The notes under the pieces were generated by a model, which ran no database searches, had not been told where the DNA came from, and saw nothing but the letters and a program-made list of their open reading frames with translations. DNA of 6,386 bases from an uncultured Clostridia bacterium (GTDB lineage: Bacteria > Bacillota > Clostridia > Oscillospirales > CAG-272), in the NCBI GenBank assembly GCA_937914815.1, contig CALDMI010000211.1, forward strand, positions 1 through 6,386. The letters run 5' to 3'. Each line of letters starts with the position of its first letter. Position 1 is the stretch's first letter. Position numbers and translations under genes: made by a program. Below are positions 1 through 6,236 of this stretch, in pieces.

Positions 1-1068
1 ACGCTTCATTATCATGACGTCGCGCTTCATGTGCGCCATCGGGATAGCCGAGCCGAGGAGCGGGTGGCTGTCATGCCGGTTCACCCCCTTTATCTTTATC
101 GGCTTGCGGTTTATATAGACCACGCCGCCCTTTATTTCTATCCGCCGGACGCCGACACGCTGGGAGATAACCTCGCCCCCGCTACTGAGCACGAGAGTAT
201 AGAGATTCGGCTCCTCGTCCGACCAGAGGCGGGGATTTCTTATTTTGCCTATCGGCGCGCCCGCGACCCCGCCGCCGACGGTCAGCGTCCCGGAGGAGAT
301 TTTCTCCTCCCCGAAGAGAAGAGTATAGTCAATCCTACATTCTCCGGTTGTCGTGAGATCCGCCGTTACAAATACCTCGGAGAGGTCCTCAGACGGGGTG
401 GCGTGTATGAAAATATCGCCTATTCTCGCCCTGTCGCGGGAGAGGATATACACCTCGCGGAATATGCCGGAGGATCGGAACTTGTCCTGGTCCTCGAGGT
501 ATGAGCCGTCGCACCACTTCATGACGGCGACATCTATCGTGTTCTCCCCGTCACGGAGGAGAGATGTTATATCAAATTCGGAGGTCGAGTGCGAGACCTG
601 CGAGTACCCGGCAAATTTTCCGTTCACGAATACGTACATGCAGGAGTCGACGCCCTCGAAGGTGAGTATTGCGTCCTTTCCCTCCGCACCTACCCAGCAA
701 AATTTCCGGCGGTAGACGCCACAGGGGTTCTTCTCCGGGATATGCGGCGGGTCGGCGGGGAAGGGATAGGTTATATTGGTGTAGTGCGGCGGATCGTAAT
801 CCCGCTCGAGCTCATACTGCCAGCACATCGGGACGCGGAGCCTGTCCGGGAATACCATGTCGGAGAGCTTTTCCGGGAGGTCGTGCTCGTCGTCAAAATA
901 GTGAAAATCCCACACCCCGCAGAGCGATTTTAAGTAAACCGAGCGTGAGCGGAGGGCGGAGGCGGCAGACTTTTCGTCTCCGTAGGGTATAAAATAGGCG
1001 TGCGGAGGCAGGGTGCCGACGCGCGTTGTCTTCATGTCTCTGTGGTAATCCGGTAATCCGAACGGCAT
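1..1068 (-). CDS. lacZ: GH2 beta-galactosidase (LacZ/EbgA type), N-terminal part, cut by window start
   Basis: This is the first 356 codons of a large glycoside hydrolase family 2 enzyme; the rest lies beyond base 1. Enzymes of this family hydrolyse terminal beta-galactosides such as lactose. Residues 80-122 carry the sugar-binding-domain signature (VPMCWQ, YTNITYPF, then NPCGVYRR), matching VPSNWQ...YTNVTYP...NPTGCY of E. coli LacZ. Residues 137-209 carry FEGVDS, VNGKFAGYSQ, SEFDIT, DGSYLEDQD and SGIFREVYIL, again LacZ-like; N98 and the LEDQD aspartates fit known substrate and sodium ligands. The jelly-roll domain is followed by an Ig-like domain (about 215-315) and the start of the TIM barrel (KGVNRHDSHPLLG, 327-339). 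The catalytic glutamates would be outside the window. There is no signal peptide, so it is probably cytoplasmic. The start is ATG at 1068, with CGAGAGG 9 nt upstream and an in-frame TAA seven codons upstream. Beta-galactosidase is the best call, but GH2 specificity can vary. Confidence 0.93.
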   Translation of the reverse strand, partial: MPFGLPDYHRDMKTTRVGTLPPHAYFIPYGDEKSAASALRSRSVYLKSLCGVWDFHYFDDEHDLPEKLSDMVFPDRLRVPMCWQYELERDYDPPHYTNITYPFPADPPHIPEKNPCGVYRRKFCWVGAEGKDAILTFEGVDSCMYVFVNGKFAGYSQVSHSTSEFDITSLLRDGENTIDVAVMKWCDGSYLEDQDKFRSSGIFREVYILSRDRARIGDIFIHATPSEDLSEVFVTADLTTTGECRIDYTLLFGEEKISSGTLTVGGGVAGAPIGKIRNPRLWSDEEPNLYTLVLSSGGEVISQRVGVRRIEIKGGVVYINRKPIKIKGVNRHDSHPLLGSAIPMAHMKRDVMIMKR

Positions 1069-1102
1069 TTTTGTGTACCTCTCGTTTTATGTATTTTTAT
1101 GT

Positions 1103-1118
1103 TCCGTGGATTATGTCA
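1103..1118 (-). promoter_or_regulatory. Candidate extended -10 promoter for the GH2 gene
   Basis: The minus strand reads TGACATAAT at 1118-1110, one mismatch from the extended -10 consensus TGnTATAAT. No good -35 box sits 16-18 nt upstream. Transcription would start near 1103, leaving a leader of about 34 nt that contains the CGAGAGG ribosome binding site. The weak -35 suggests help from an activator, or that the gene is also read through from birA. Confidence 0.35.
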
Positions 1119-1142
1119 TTTCCGGCGTTGGAAGAGGCTGCG

Positions 1143-1162
1143 ATGATGTTTTTTTGCATCAT
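1143..1162. repeat. Inverted repeat upstream of the GH2 gene (operator candidate)
   Basis: The arms ATGATG (1143-1148) and CATCAT (1157-1162) are perfect 6-bp complements around an 8-nt T-rich centre. The repeat lies about 25-45 bp upstream of the candidate -10 box, a position where a regulator could act. Six bases is short and could be chance. Confidence 0.3.
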
Positions 1163-1185
1163 TTTGTATACAGTTGTTTGCATTT

Positions 1186-1214
1186 GCCGTGCGTTAACGC
1201 TTTTTCAGCACGGC
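1186..1214. promoter_or_regulatory. Nested inverted repeats, possibly cre-like, between birA and the GH2 gene
   Basis: The outer arms GCCGTGC (1186-1192) and GCACGGC (1208-1214) are perfect 7-bp complements around 15 nt. Inside lies the 10-bp palindrome GCGTTAACGC (1191-1200). On the minus strand, AAGCGTTAAC matches the core of the Firmicute CcpA site (AARCGNWWWC), but the full 14-base consensus has three mismatches. The site could be a catabolite-repression or LacI-type operator for the sugar gene, or a transcript hairpin. It lacks a T-run on the minus strand, so it is not an obvious terminator for birA. Confidence 0.35.
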
Positions 1215-1276
1215 GGGACTTCCCGCTATGTCGCGCTTTTGCGCTTGGGGGCACTTTTCCGGCACGTGCGCGCTTT

Positions 1277-2161
1277 TTACCGTAGGCGCACGGTTATCTC
1301 CCCGGTAGAGAGAATTTCGGGTGTGCCGTCCTCTCTCACTATCGTGAGGGCGCCCTCATCGGTTATCCCGGTCGCGCGGGCGGGGTATTCCGTGTCCCCG
1401 TGTATCACGCGGATATTCTGACCTATGACTATCGAGCGGCGGCGGTATTCGGCGAGCGACCCGGGGGTAAAAAACTCCTCGGTGTCCCCGGTAAGGAGTG
1501 GCAGGAGCCTCTCCGTAAGTCTCGCGGCGAGCCTGTCGCGGGAGACTTCTTTTCCGCACTCTCCTGCAATGCTTGTCGCAATGTCGCGTAGATCCTGCGG
1601 TATGCCCTCCGGCTTTATATTTATCCCTATGCCGAGGACGACGGCGGAGAGTGTGCCGCCCGGGGATGTCACCCCCTCGGCGAGTATTCCCGAGAGCTTA
1701 CGCCCCGAGACGTATACGTCGTTTACCCACTTTATTCTGCAGTCAAGCGGGGAGACGTCTCCGACCGCGCGGCAGACCGCGACGGCGGCGTGAGTCGTGA
1801 TTTTCAGAGCGTCAGCCGCTCCGCTTACCGGTATGGCGTAGGAAATATACAGCCCCGCGCCTGTGGCAGAGACGAACGAGCGACCGAGCCGACCGCGCCC
1901 GGCGGTCTGCCCGCCGGAGAGAAACACTGCGGGGAGCGCGCCGCCGCCTTTTATATATTCCGCGGCGCGCCGGTTTGTAGAGTCGGTTATCTCATAGACA
2001 AAGAGGGGGATTTTTCTTACCGTCGCCGGAAGATACCGCCGTATCCGCCACCGCGCGGCGGCGCACCGCAGGGCGGAGAGCGGCTTTATATGCGTGCCCC
2101 CGCCGCTTTTCATCTCTTTCCGTGTTCTCTTTACGGGCGTTTTCATGGGTGAGTTGTTCAT
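1277..2161 (-). CDS. birA: Biotin--[acetyl-CoA-carboxylase] ligase, monofunctional (no DNA-binding domain)
   Basis: This cytoplasmic enzyme activates biotin with ATP to biotinyl-5'-AMP and transfers it to a lysine of carboxyl-carrier proteins. The 294-aa product carries the catalytic-domain motifs in order: DSTN (60-63), GQTAGRGRLGR (84-94, the biotinyl-AMP loop; E. coli has GRGRRGR), KWVNDVY (144-150), KLSGIL (155-160, including the usual active-site lysine region) and GIGINI (177-182). A small SH3-like C-terminal domain spans about 245-294. There is no N-terminal winged helix as in E. coli BirA (321 aa), so it should not repress biotin genes. The first 50 residues are basic and poorly conserved in character. 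The start ATG overlaps the ansA stop (ATGA, 2158-2161), which indicates coupled translation; CAGGAG lies rather far upstream (about 11 nt). An internal ATG at 2113 (residue 17) is an alternative start that would not affect the catalytic domain. Confidence 0.95.
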   Translation of the reverse strand: MNNSPMKTPVKRTRKEMKSGGGTHIKPLSALRCAAARWRIRRYLPATVRKIPLFVYEITDSTNRRAAEYIKGGGALPAVFLSGGQTAGRGRLGRSFVSATGAGLYISYAIPVSGAADALKITTHAAVAVCRAVGDVSPLDCRIKWVNDVYVSGRKLSGILAEGVTSPGGTLSAVVLGIGINIKPEGIPQDLRDIATSIAGECGKEVSRDRLAARLTERLLPLLTGDTEEFFTPGSLAEYRRRSIVIGQNIRVIHGDTEYPARATGITDEGALTIVREDGTPEILSTGEITVRLR

Positions 2162-3159
2162 TTTTCCGACCGCTCCTGCGGGAAGATGTCACAGGCGACG
2201 GGGCGGTAAAACTCCTCCCTGCGTGAGTCGTTGTCCCACGCCCGGGGGAGCAGCCACATGAGCTTTACAATACACGCCTCCGGCGTCATGTCAAACGCCT
2301 CAATAACCCCGATGTCGGAGAGACCGGAGCCGACATTGTAGACCGACATGTCCGTCCCCTCTGATTCAACCTGTGTCGTCAGGACAACCGTCTTTCCTGC
2401 CTCTATCGCGCGCCGTACCGCTTTCCGGAAGGTGCCCTCCCGGTGTGGCAGCCCCCCGACGCCGAACGCCTCGATAACGAGCGCGCTGTAGCGCGAGAGC
2501 ATGAAAGAAAGCAGCTCAAGATCGGTCGCGGGCGTGAGCTTCAGCAGCCCCACCGACGACTCAAGGAGAGAATAAAAGCGGTGCTCGCCTGTGACGGGGC
2601 AGAAGAAAACCGTGAGCCGCCCGTTCTTGACCGTGCCTATTGCCGGGTAGTTCGGGCTCTCGAATGCGGAGAAGCTCTTGGAGCGGGTTTTCCGTACACG
2701 GGTGCCGAGTAAGACCTCGCCGCCGAATACGACTAGCACCCCATGCAGAAGGTCGGAGCACGCACAGATGAAGCTGTCGCGCAGGTTCTGCTTTGAGTCT
2801 GAGGAGTCAAAGCCTATCGGGCGCTGTGCCCCGGTTATGATTATCGGCTTTTCGCTGTCCTGTATAAGGTATGAGAGCGCCGCGGCGGTGTAGGAAAGAG
2901 TGTCCGTGCCGTGCGCGACGACGAAGCCGTCAAAGTCGTCGTAGCTGTCCTCTATCTCGCGGGCTATCGTGAGCCAGTGCCATGTCGTTATGTCTGTGCT
3001 GTCGAGGGTAAAGGGCTGGCGCGCCTCTATCTCGCACATGTCGCCGAGCCCGGGGACAAGGCGTATTAACTGCTCTGCACCTATGGAGGGGGAGAGCGAG
3101 CCGCCCGAGAGCTCGGAGGCTATGGTGCCGCCCGTGCCGATAAAGAGTATTTTTTTCAT
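2158..3159 (-). CDS. ansA: L-asparaginase, cytoplasmic type I
   Basis: This enzyme hydrolyses L-asparagine to L-aspartate and ammonia. The 333-aa protein has the family's two active-site signatures: GTGGTIAS (8-15), with T12 as the expected nucleophile, and VVAHGTDTLSYTA (80-92), with T85-D86 as the second catalytic pair. K157, in the segment VRKTRSKSFSAFESPN, aligns with the catalytic lysine of E. coli AnsA. There is no signal peptide, and the length and the FDAF/SPN-like segment fit the type I (AnsA) rather than the periplasmic type II group. The C-terminal half shows the second Rossmann-like domain (SALVIEAFGVGGLP, 225-238; TVVLTTQVESEGTD, 257-270). The start ATG overlaps the trpS stop (ATGA, 3156-3159). 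GAGGA lies about 16 nt upstream, too far to be a normal ribosome binding site, so re-initiation from trpS is likely. Archaeal GatD is a relative but is larger and not expected here. Confidence 0.94.
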   Translation of the reverse strand: MKKILFIGTGGTIASELSGGSLSPSIGAEQLIRLVPGLGDMCEIEARQPFTLDSTDITTWHWLTIAREIEDSYDDFDGFVVAHGTDTLSYTAAALSYLIQDSEKPIIITGAQRPIGFDSSDSKQNLRDSFICACSDLLHGVLVVFGGEVLLGTRVRKTRSKSFSAFESPNYPAIGTVKNGRLTVFFCPVTGEHRFYSLLESSVGLLKLTPATDLELLSFMLSRYSALVIEAFGVGGLPHREGTFRKAVRRAIEAGKTVVLTTQVESEGTDMSVYNVGSGLSDIGVIEAFDMTPEACIVKLMWLLPRAWDNDSRREEFYRPVACDIFPQERSEK

Positions 3160-4217
3160 TTCAGAAGATTTCCGTCCTCAAAATAATCTATTTTCATGGC
3201 GCGGCGCACGTCGCGGAGGGTTTCCGCCGCGGCGCATCTCGCCCGCTCGCTCCCCGCGCGGAGTATCTCATAGACCTCCGGGAGGCGCCCCTCCCACATC
3301 TGCCGTCTCTCGCGTATCGGTCGGAGCTCGGACTGAATGACGCTGTTCAGGAATTTTTTGACCGTCACATCGCCGAGACCGCCGCGGCGGTAGTGCTCTT
3401 TCAGCTCGTCGAGGTTTTTGTACTCGGGGAGAAATTCCGTGAAGTGCTCGTCCCGGCAGAACGCGTCAAGGTAGATAAATACGGGGTTTCCCTCGGTGTG
3501 TCCGGGATCCTCGCGGCGAAGGTGCGTCGGGTCGGTGAACATCGACATTATCTTTTTCTTTATATCCTCCTCCGTGTCGGAGAGGTATATGCAGTTGCCG
3601 AGGGATTTGCTCATCTTCGCCTTTCCGTCAATACCGGGGAGGCGGAGGCAGGCAGCATTCCCGGGGAGGACCATCTCCGGATCTGTGAGCGTCTCGCCGT
3701 ATACCGCGTTGAACTTTTTTACTATCTCCTTGCACTGCTCGATCATCGGCGCCTGGTCTTCTCCGACCGGGACGGTCGTCGCGCGGAAGGCGGTGATGTC
3801 CGCCGCCTGACTTATCGGGTAGCAGAAGAAGCCGACGGGGATACTCTGGGCGAAGTTTCTCATCTGTATCTCGGCTTTCACCGTGGGGTTGCGCTGGACG
3901 CGCGCGACGGTGACGAGGTTCATGTAGTAGAAGGTCAGCTCGGTGAGCTCCGGCACCGTCGACTGAATGAATATCGTCGACTTCTCCGGGTCTATCCCGC
4001 ATGCGAGGTAGTCAAGGGCGACCTGCATGATGTTATTTCTGACCTTTTCCGGGTGCTCTGCATTATCGGTGAGCGCCTGCGCGTCGGCAATCATTATATA
4101 AATCTTATCGTAGAGCCCCGAGTTCTGGAGCCTGACGCGCTCTTTGAGCGAGCCGACGTAGTGCCCGACGTGGAGTCTGCCTGTCGGGCGGTCTCCGGTG
4201 AGTATTATCTTTTCCAT
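3156..4217 (-). CDS. trpS: Tryptophanyl-tRNA synthetase
   Basis: This class I aminoacyl-tRNA synthetase charges tRNA-Trp with tryptophan using ATP in the cytoplasm. The 353-aa product opens with ILTGDRPTGRLHVGHYVGSL (5-24), whose HVGH (16-19) is the HIGH box. It continues with SQAADITAF (136-144), whose D140 is the expected tryptophan-binding aspartate, VPVGEDQAPMIE (149-160), and KMSKS (201-205). The helical anticodon-binding C-terminus is complete. The TGDRPTG/VGSL form and the length, slightly above the 330 aa typical of E. coli/Bacillus enzymes, match the branch seen in streptococci and many clostridia. The start at 4217 has GAGG (4229-4226) 8 nt upstream and follows a consensus promoter with only about 22 nt of leader. 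That leaves no room for the T-box riboswitch common on Firmicute trpS genes. It is the first gene of the trpS-ansA-birA operon. Confidence 0.97.
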   Translation of the reverse strand: MEKIILTGDRPTGRLHVGHYVGSLKERVRLQNSGLYDKIYIMIADAQALTDNAEHPEKVRNNIMQVALDYLACGIDPEKSTIFIQSTVPELTELTFYYMNLVTVARVQRNPTVKAEIQMRNFAQSIPVGFFCYPISQAADITAFRATTVPVGEDQAPMIEQCKEIVKKFNAVYGETLTDPEMVLPGNAACLRLPGIDGKAKMSKSLGNCIYLSDTEEDIKKKIMSMFTDPTHLRREDPGHTEGNPVFIYLDAFCRDEHFTEFLPEYKNLDELKEHYRRGGLGDVTVKKFLNSVIQSELRPIRERRQMWEGRLPEVYEILRAGSERARCAAAETLRDVRRAMKIDYFEDGNLLK

Positions 4218-4246
4218 ATTGTCTGCCTCGTATATGTTTTTGTTAT

Positions 4247-4275
4247 ATTATATAACACGCGGGGGCGCTTGTCAA
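4247..4275 (-). promoter_or_regulatory. Perfect-consensus sigma-A promoter for trpS-ansA-birA
   Basis: On the minus strand, TTGACA (4275-4270) is followed by exactly 17 nt and then TATAAT (4252-4247): both hexamers and the spacing are ideal. Transcription would begin near 4240, about 22 nt before the trpS start codon. This suggests strong, largely constitutive expression; no operator or riboswitch fits in the short leader. Confidence 0.88.
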
Positions 4276-4293
4276 CACGCGCACGGAAAATCG

Positions 4294-4305
4294 CGCCCGC
4301 GGGCG
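4294..4305. repeat. 12-bp perfect palindrome behind the trpS promoter
   Basis: CGCCCGCGGGCG is its own reverse complement and sits about 19 bp upstream of the trpS -35 box. It could be a protein-binding site, but such GC-only palindromes also arise by chance in GC-rich DNA. Confidence 0.25.
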
Positions 4306-4328
4306 GGAGAGGCGACGTACACCTTGCG

Positions 4329-4383
4329 GGTCGGGCAGAGGTTGGGCAGGGGTTGGGCAGGGGTAGGGCGTAGGCAGGGCAGA
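4329..4383 (+). repeat. Five imperfect 11-bp G-rich tandem repeats (G-quadruplex candidate)
   Basis: Five consecutive 11-mers fit GGNNGGGCANN closely: GGTCGGGCAGA, GGTTGGGCAGG, GGTTGGGCAGG, GGTAGGGCGTA and GGCAGGGCAGA. The second and third are identical. On the plus strand, runs of three or four G separated by two bases (GGGCAGGGGTTGGGCAGGGG) satisfy the usual intramolecular G-quadruplex rule several times over. The array lies in the non-coding gap between the two divergent promoters, about 55 bp behind the trpS -35 and 60 bp before the rightward -35. The period is close to one helical turn. Its role is unknown. Confidence 0.8.
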
Positions 4384-4445
4384 AGTCAGGCGGGATGCGC
4401 CATTGCGGGCGATGCGCGGGCGGGTAAAAAGTATGCGCGCAGGTA

Positions 4446-4474
4446 TTGAAAAGTGCGGGCGGATATGCTAAAAT
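4446..4474 (+). promoter_or_regulatory. Promoter for the zinc-ribbon protein-fprA operon
   Basis: TTGAAA (4446-4451) is followed by 17 nt and TAAAAT (4469-4474), with TG one base before the -10 (TGCTAAAAT), an extended -10 element. Each hexamer differs from consensus at one position. Transcription should start near 4481, giving a leader of about 30 nt before the ATG at 4512. Confidence 0.75.
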
Positions 4475-4498
4475 ACACTTGACCGGCGTATGCCGGAG

Positions 4499-4504
4499 AA
4501 AGGA
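4499..4504 (+). promoter_or_regulatory. Ribosome binding site fixing the start at 4512
   Basis: AAAGGA lies 7 nt before ATG 4512. It decides against an in-frame TTG at 4446, which is itself the promoter's -35 box and lies upstream of the transcription start. Confidence 0.75.
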
Positions 4505-4511
4505 CACGAAA

Positions 4512-5015
4512 ATGAAAAATCATACAAAAACCAGAACGACCCTGCGCATAGCGGGCGCCGCCATAATGATACCTGCGCTCGTCATGATAGTAACCGGAAT
4601 GACCGACTTCTTCTCGGCGGCGGCAAACGGTGGGGAGCCGCGGCTCTTCTTCCTCCTCTTTATCGGCATGCCGCTCTTTTTTGCCGGCGCCGTCTGCCTG
4701 CTCCTCGGATTTATGGGGGCTCTCCAGTCCTACGCCGTCTCGCAGACGGCACCCGTACACCGCGACGCGGCAAACTATATGCTTGACGGCACGCGTGAGG
4801 AAATCGCAAAGACCGTCCGCGCCGCAAAGGACGGCGGGGAAGAGCGGGTCTGCCCGCGCTGCGGCGGGAAATACTCCGATGGGGATAAATTCTGCCCGGA
4901 GTGCGGCGCGCCTCTCGGCGCGGTCTGCCCGTCCTGCGGGGCACAGGTTCCCGATGGTGCAAAATTCTGTCCGGACTGCGGCGCGCGGCTCGGAGAAAAG
5001 GAGAATGAAAAATGA
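4512..5015 (+). CDS. Small membrane protein with two C-terminal zinc ribbons
   Basis: The 167-aa protein has a basic N-terminus and two strongly hydrophobic segments, about residues 11-31 and 45-70. The loop between them (about 32-44) is short, so both ends are likely cytoplasmic. A soluble linker follows (about 72-112), then two tandem zinc ribbons: C114-C117-C128-C131 (CPRC...CPEC) and C139-C142-C153-C156 (CPSC...CPDC). Both read CPxCG ... G-x-KFCPxCG, the zinc-ribbon form common in Firmicute membrane proteins of unknown role. Each can bind one Zn2+, in principle to dock a partner protein or nucleic acid. It is the first gene of an operon and its stop overlaps the fprA start (ATGA, 5012-5015). 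That tight coupling suggests a link to flavodiiron function, for example redox or NO sensing or membrane placement, but this is inference. The specific function is not recognised. Confidence 0.9.
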   Translation: MKNHTKTRTTLRIAGAAIMIPALVMIVTGMTDFFSAAANGGEPRLFFLLFIGMPLFFAGAVCLLLGFMGALQSYAVSQTAPVHRDAANYMLDGTREEIAKTVRAAKDGGEERVCPRCGGKYSDGDKFCPECGAPLGAVCPSCGAQVPDGAKFCPDCGARLGEKENEK

Positions 5016-6187
5016 GAGAACTTAAAAATATAACCGACGATATTTTTTACGTCGGTGTGAGCGACCGGGACTGCCGGCTCTTTGAGGGGCAGTACAGCGT
5101 TCACGGAATGTGCTATAATTCCTACGTTATCATGGACGAAAAGACGGCGGTCATGGACACCGTGGACGCGCACTTCGTCGGCGAGTGGCTTGAAAATGTC
5201 GCCGCCGCGCTCGGCGGCGGGCAGCCGGACTATCTTATAGTCCAGCATATGGAGCCCGACCATTCGGCAGGGATTGCGGAGCTTCTCCATGCCTACCCGG
5301 ACACAACCGTTGTCGGAAACGCGAAGACCTTTACGATGATGGAGCAGTTCTTCGGCGGGGAGGTAGCCCCGCGCCGTCTTGTCGTAAAGGACGGTGAGAC
5401 GCTCACGCTCGGCAGACATACCCTGACGTTCGTATTTGCCCCGATGGTCCACTGGCCGGAGGTCATGGTGACCTATGACGCCTGTGATAAGGCGCTCTTC
5501 TCGGCGGACGGCTTCGGTCGCTTCGGCACCTATACGCACGAGGGCGACTGGGCAGAGGAGGCGAGGAGATATTATATCGGCATAGTCGGAAAGTACGGCG
5601 CGCAGGTTCAGTCGCTTCTTAAAAAGGCGTCCGCGCTCGACATAAAAATGATACTCCCCCTGCACGGAAATCCGCTCACGGAAAACCTCGGCTACTACAT
5701 ACATCTCTATGACCTCTGGTCGTCCTATACCCCGGAGGAGCCGGGCGTCGCTGTCGTCTATGCGTCGGTCTACGGCAATACAAGGGAGGCGGCGGAGACG
5801 CTCGCTGCGGAGCTTTCGGCGCGCGGGGTTACCGTGGCTCTTCATGACCTCTCTGTCTGCGACATGGCTGCCGCCGTTACGGATGCGTTCCGCTTTGACC
5901 GCCTCGTCCTCGCGACCCCGACCTATAACGCCGGTGTGTTCCCCTTTATGCGGACATTCATTGACGCGCTGCTTGAGCGCTCCTACCGTGCCCGCCGCGT
6001 CGCGCTCATTGAAAACGGGAGCTGGGCTCCGACTGCCTGTCGCGTCATGCGCGGTATGCTCGAGGGGGCAAAAGATATAACCTATGCCGAAAATCAGCTT
6101 ACAATCCGCTCCGCCGTAACGGAGGAAAACCGGGAGACTATACGCCGCATGGCAGACGAGCTCGCGGCGCCGCTGGCGGCGGAATAA
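5012..6187 (+). CDS. fprA: A-type flavodiiron protein (FprA family), O2/NO reductase
   Basis: Flavodiiron proteins reduce O2 to water and/or NO to N2O in the cytoplasm, protecting anaerobes. The 391-aa product has the full two-domain plan. The N-terminal metallo-beta-lactamase-like domain (about 1-240) carries the diiron ligands H79-x-E81-x-D83 (HMEPDHSAG), H147, D166 (SADGFGRFG) and H218 (LPLHGN). A C-terminal flavodoxin domain (about 246-391) has the FMN phosphate loop ASVYGNT (251-257) plus ATPTYNAGVFPFM and ENGSWAP. There is no fused rubredoxin or flavin reductase domain, so this is class A and needs a separate electron donor such as rubredoxin; none is visible nearby. AAGGAG (4998-5003) lies 8 nt before the start codon, inside the preceding gene, and the ATG overlaps its stop. 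The sequence does not settle whether O2 or NO is the preferred substrate. Confidence 0.96.
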   Translation: MRELKNITDDIFYVGVSDRDCRLFEGQYSVHGMCYNSYVIMDEKTAVMDTVDAHFVGEWLENVAAALGGGQPDYLIVQHMEPDHSAGIAELLHAYPDTTVVGNAKTFTMMEQFFGGEVAPRRLVVKDGETLTLGRHTLTFVFAPMVHWPEVMVTYDACDKALFSADGFGRFGTYTHEGDWAEEARRYYIGIVGKYGAQVQSLLKKASALDIKMILPLHGNPLTENLGYYIHLYDLWSSYTPEEPGVAVVYASVYGNTREAAETLAAELSARGVTVALHDLSVCDMAAAVTDAFRFDRLVLATPTYNAGVFPFMRTFIDALLERSYRARRVALIENGSWAPTACRVMRGMLEGAKDITYAENQLTIRSAVTEENRETIRRMADELAAPLAAE

Positions 6188-6236
6188 GCCTCGGGCGGCT
6201 CTGCCCACCCGGCACGGGGCACCCCCGAAAAGCCGT

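Noticed and set aside
31..933. Several plus-strand open frames opposite the GH2 gene
   Set aside because: They are antisense to clear LacZ-type motifs and resemble no known protein.
3393..4373. Open frame of 326 codons on the plus strand, opposite trpS
   Set aside because: It is antisense to well-conserved trpS and runs through the trpS promoter, with no domain signature.
4329..4383. CRISPR or phage-type direct-repeat array
   Set aside because: The units are 11 bp, contiguous and imperfect, with no spacers; this is a tandem repeat, not a CRISPR array.
4205..4507. Minus-strand frame of 100 codons across the divergent control region
   Set aside because: It spans both promoters and the G-rich array, is proline/arginine-rich low-complexity sequence, and has no plausible ribosome binding site.
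4446..4511. In-frame TTG upstream start for the zinc-ribbon protein
   Set aside because: The TTG is part of the -35 box TTGAAA and lies upstream of the predicted transcription start; ATG 4512 has a good AAAGGA site.
4276..4511. T-box or other riboswitch for trpS
   Set aside because: No T-box consensus (such as AGGGTGGNACCGCG) is visible on the minus strand and the region lies upstream of the consensus promoter.
4775..6208. Long open frame of 477 codons on the minus strand, opposite fprA
   Set aside because: It is longer than fprA but lies wholly antisense to it and to the end of the zinc-ribbon gene, has no recognisable family motif, and arises from the GC-rich codon pattern of the real genes.
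6188..6236. Small hairpin CGGGG-CAC-CCCCG (6215-6227) after fprA as a terminator
   Set aside because: The stem is only 5 bp with a 3-nt loop and is not followed by a T-run; the larger hairpin at 6250-6286 is far better.
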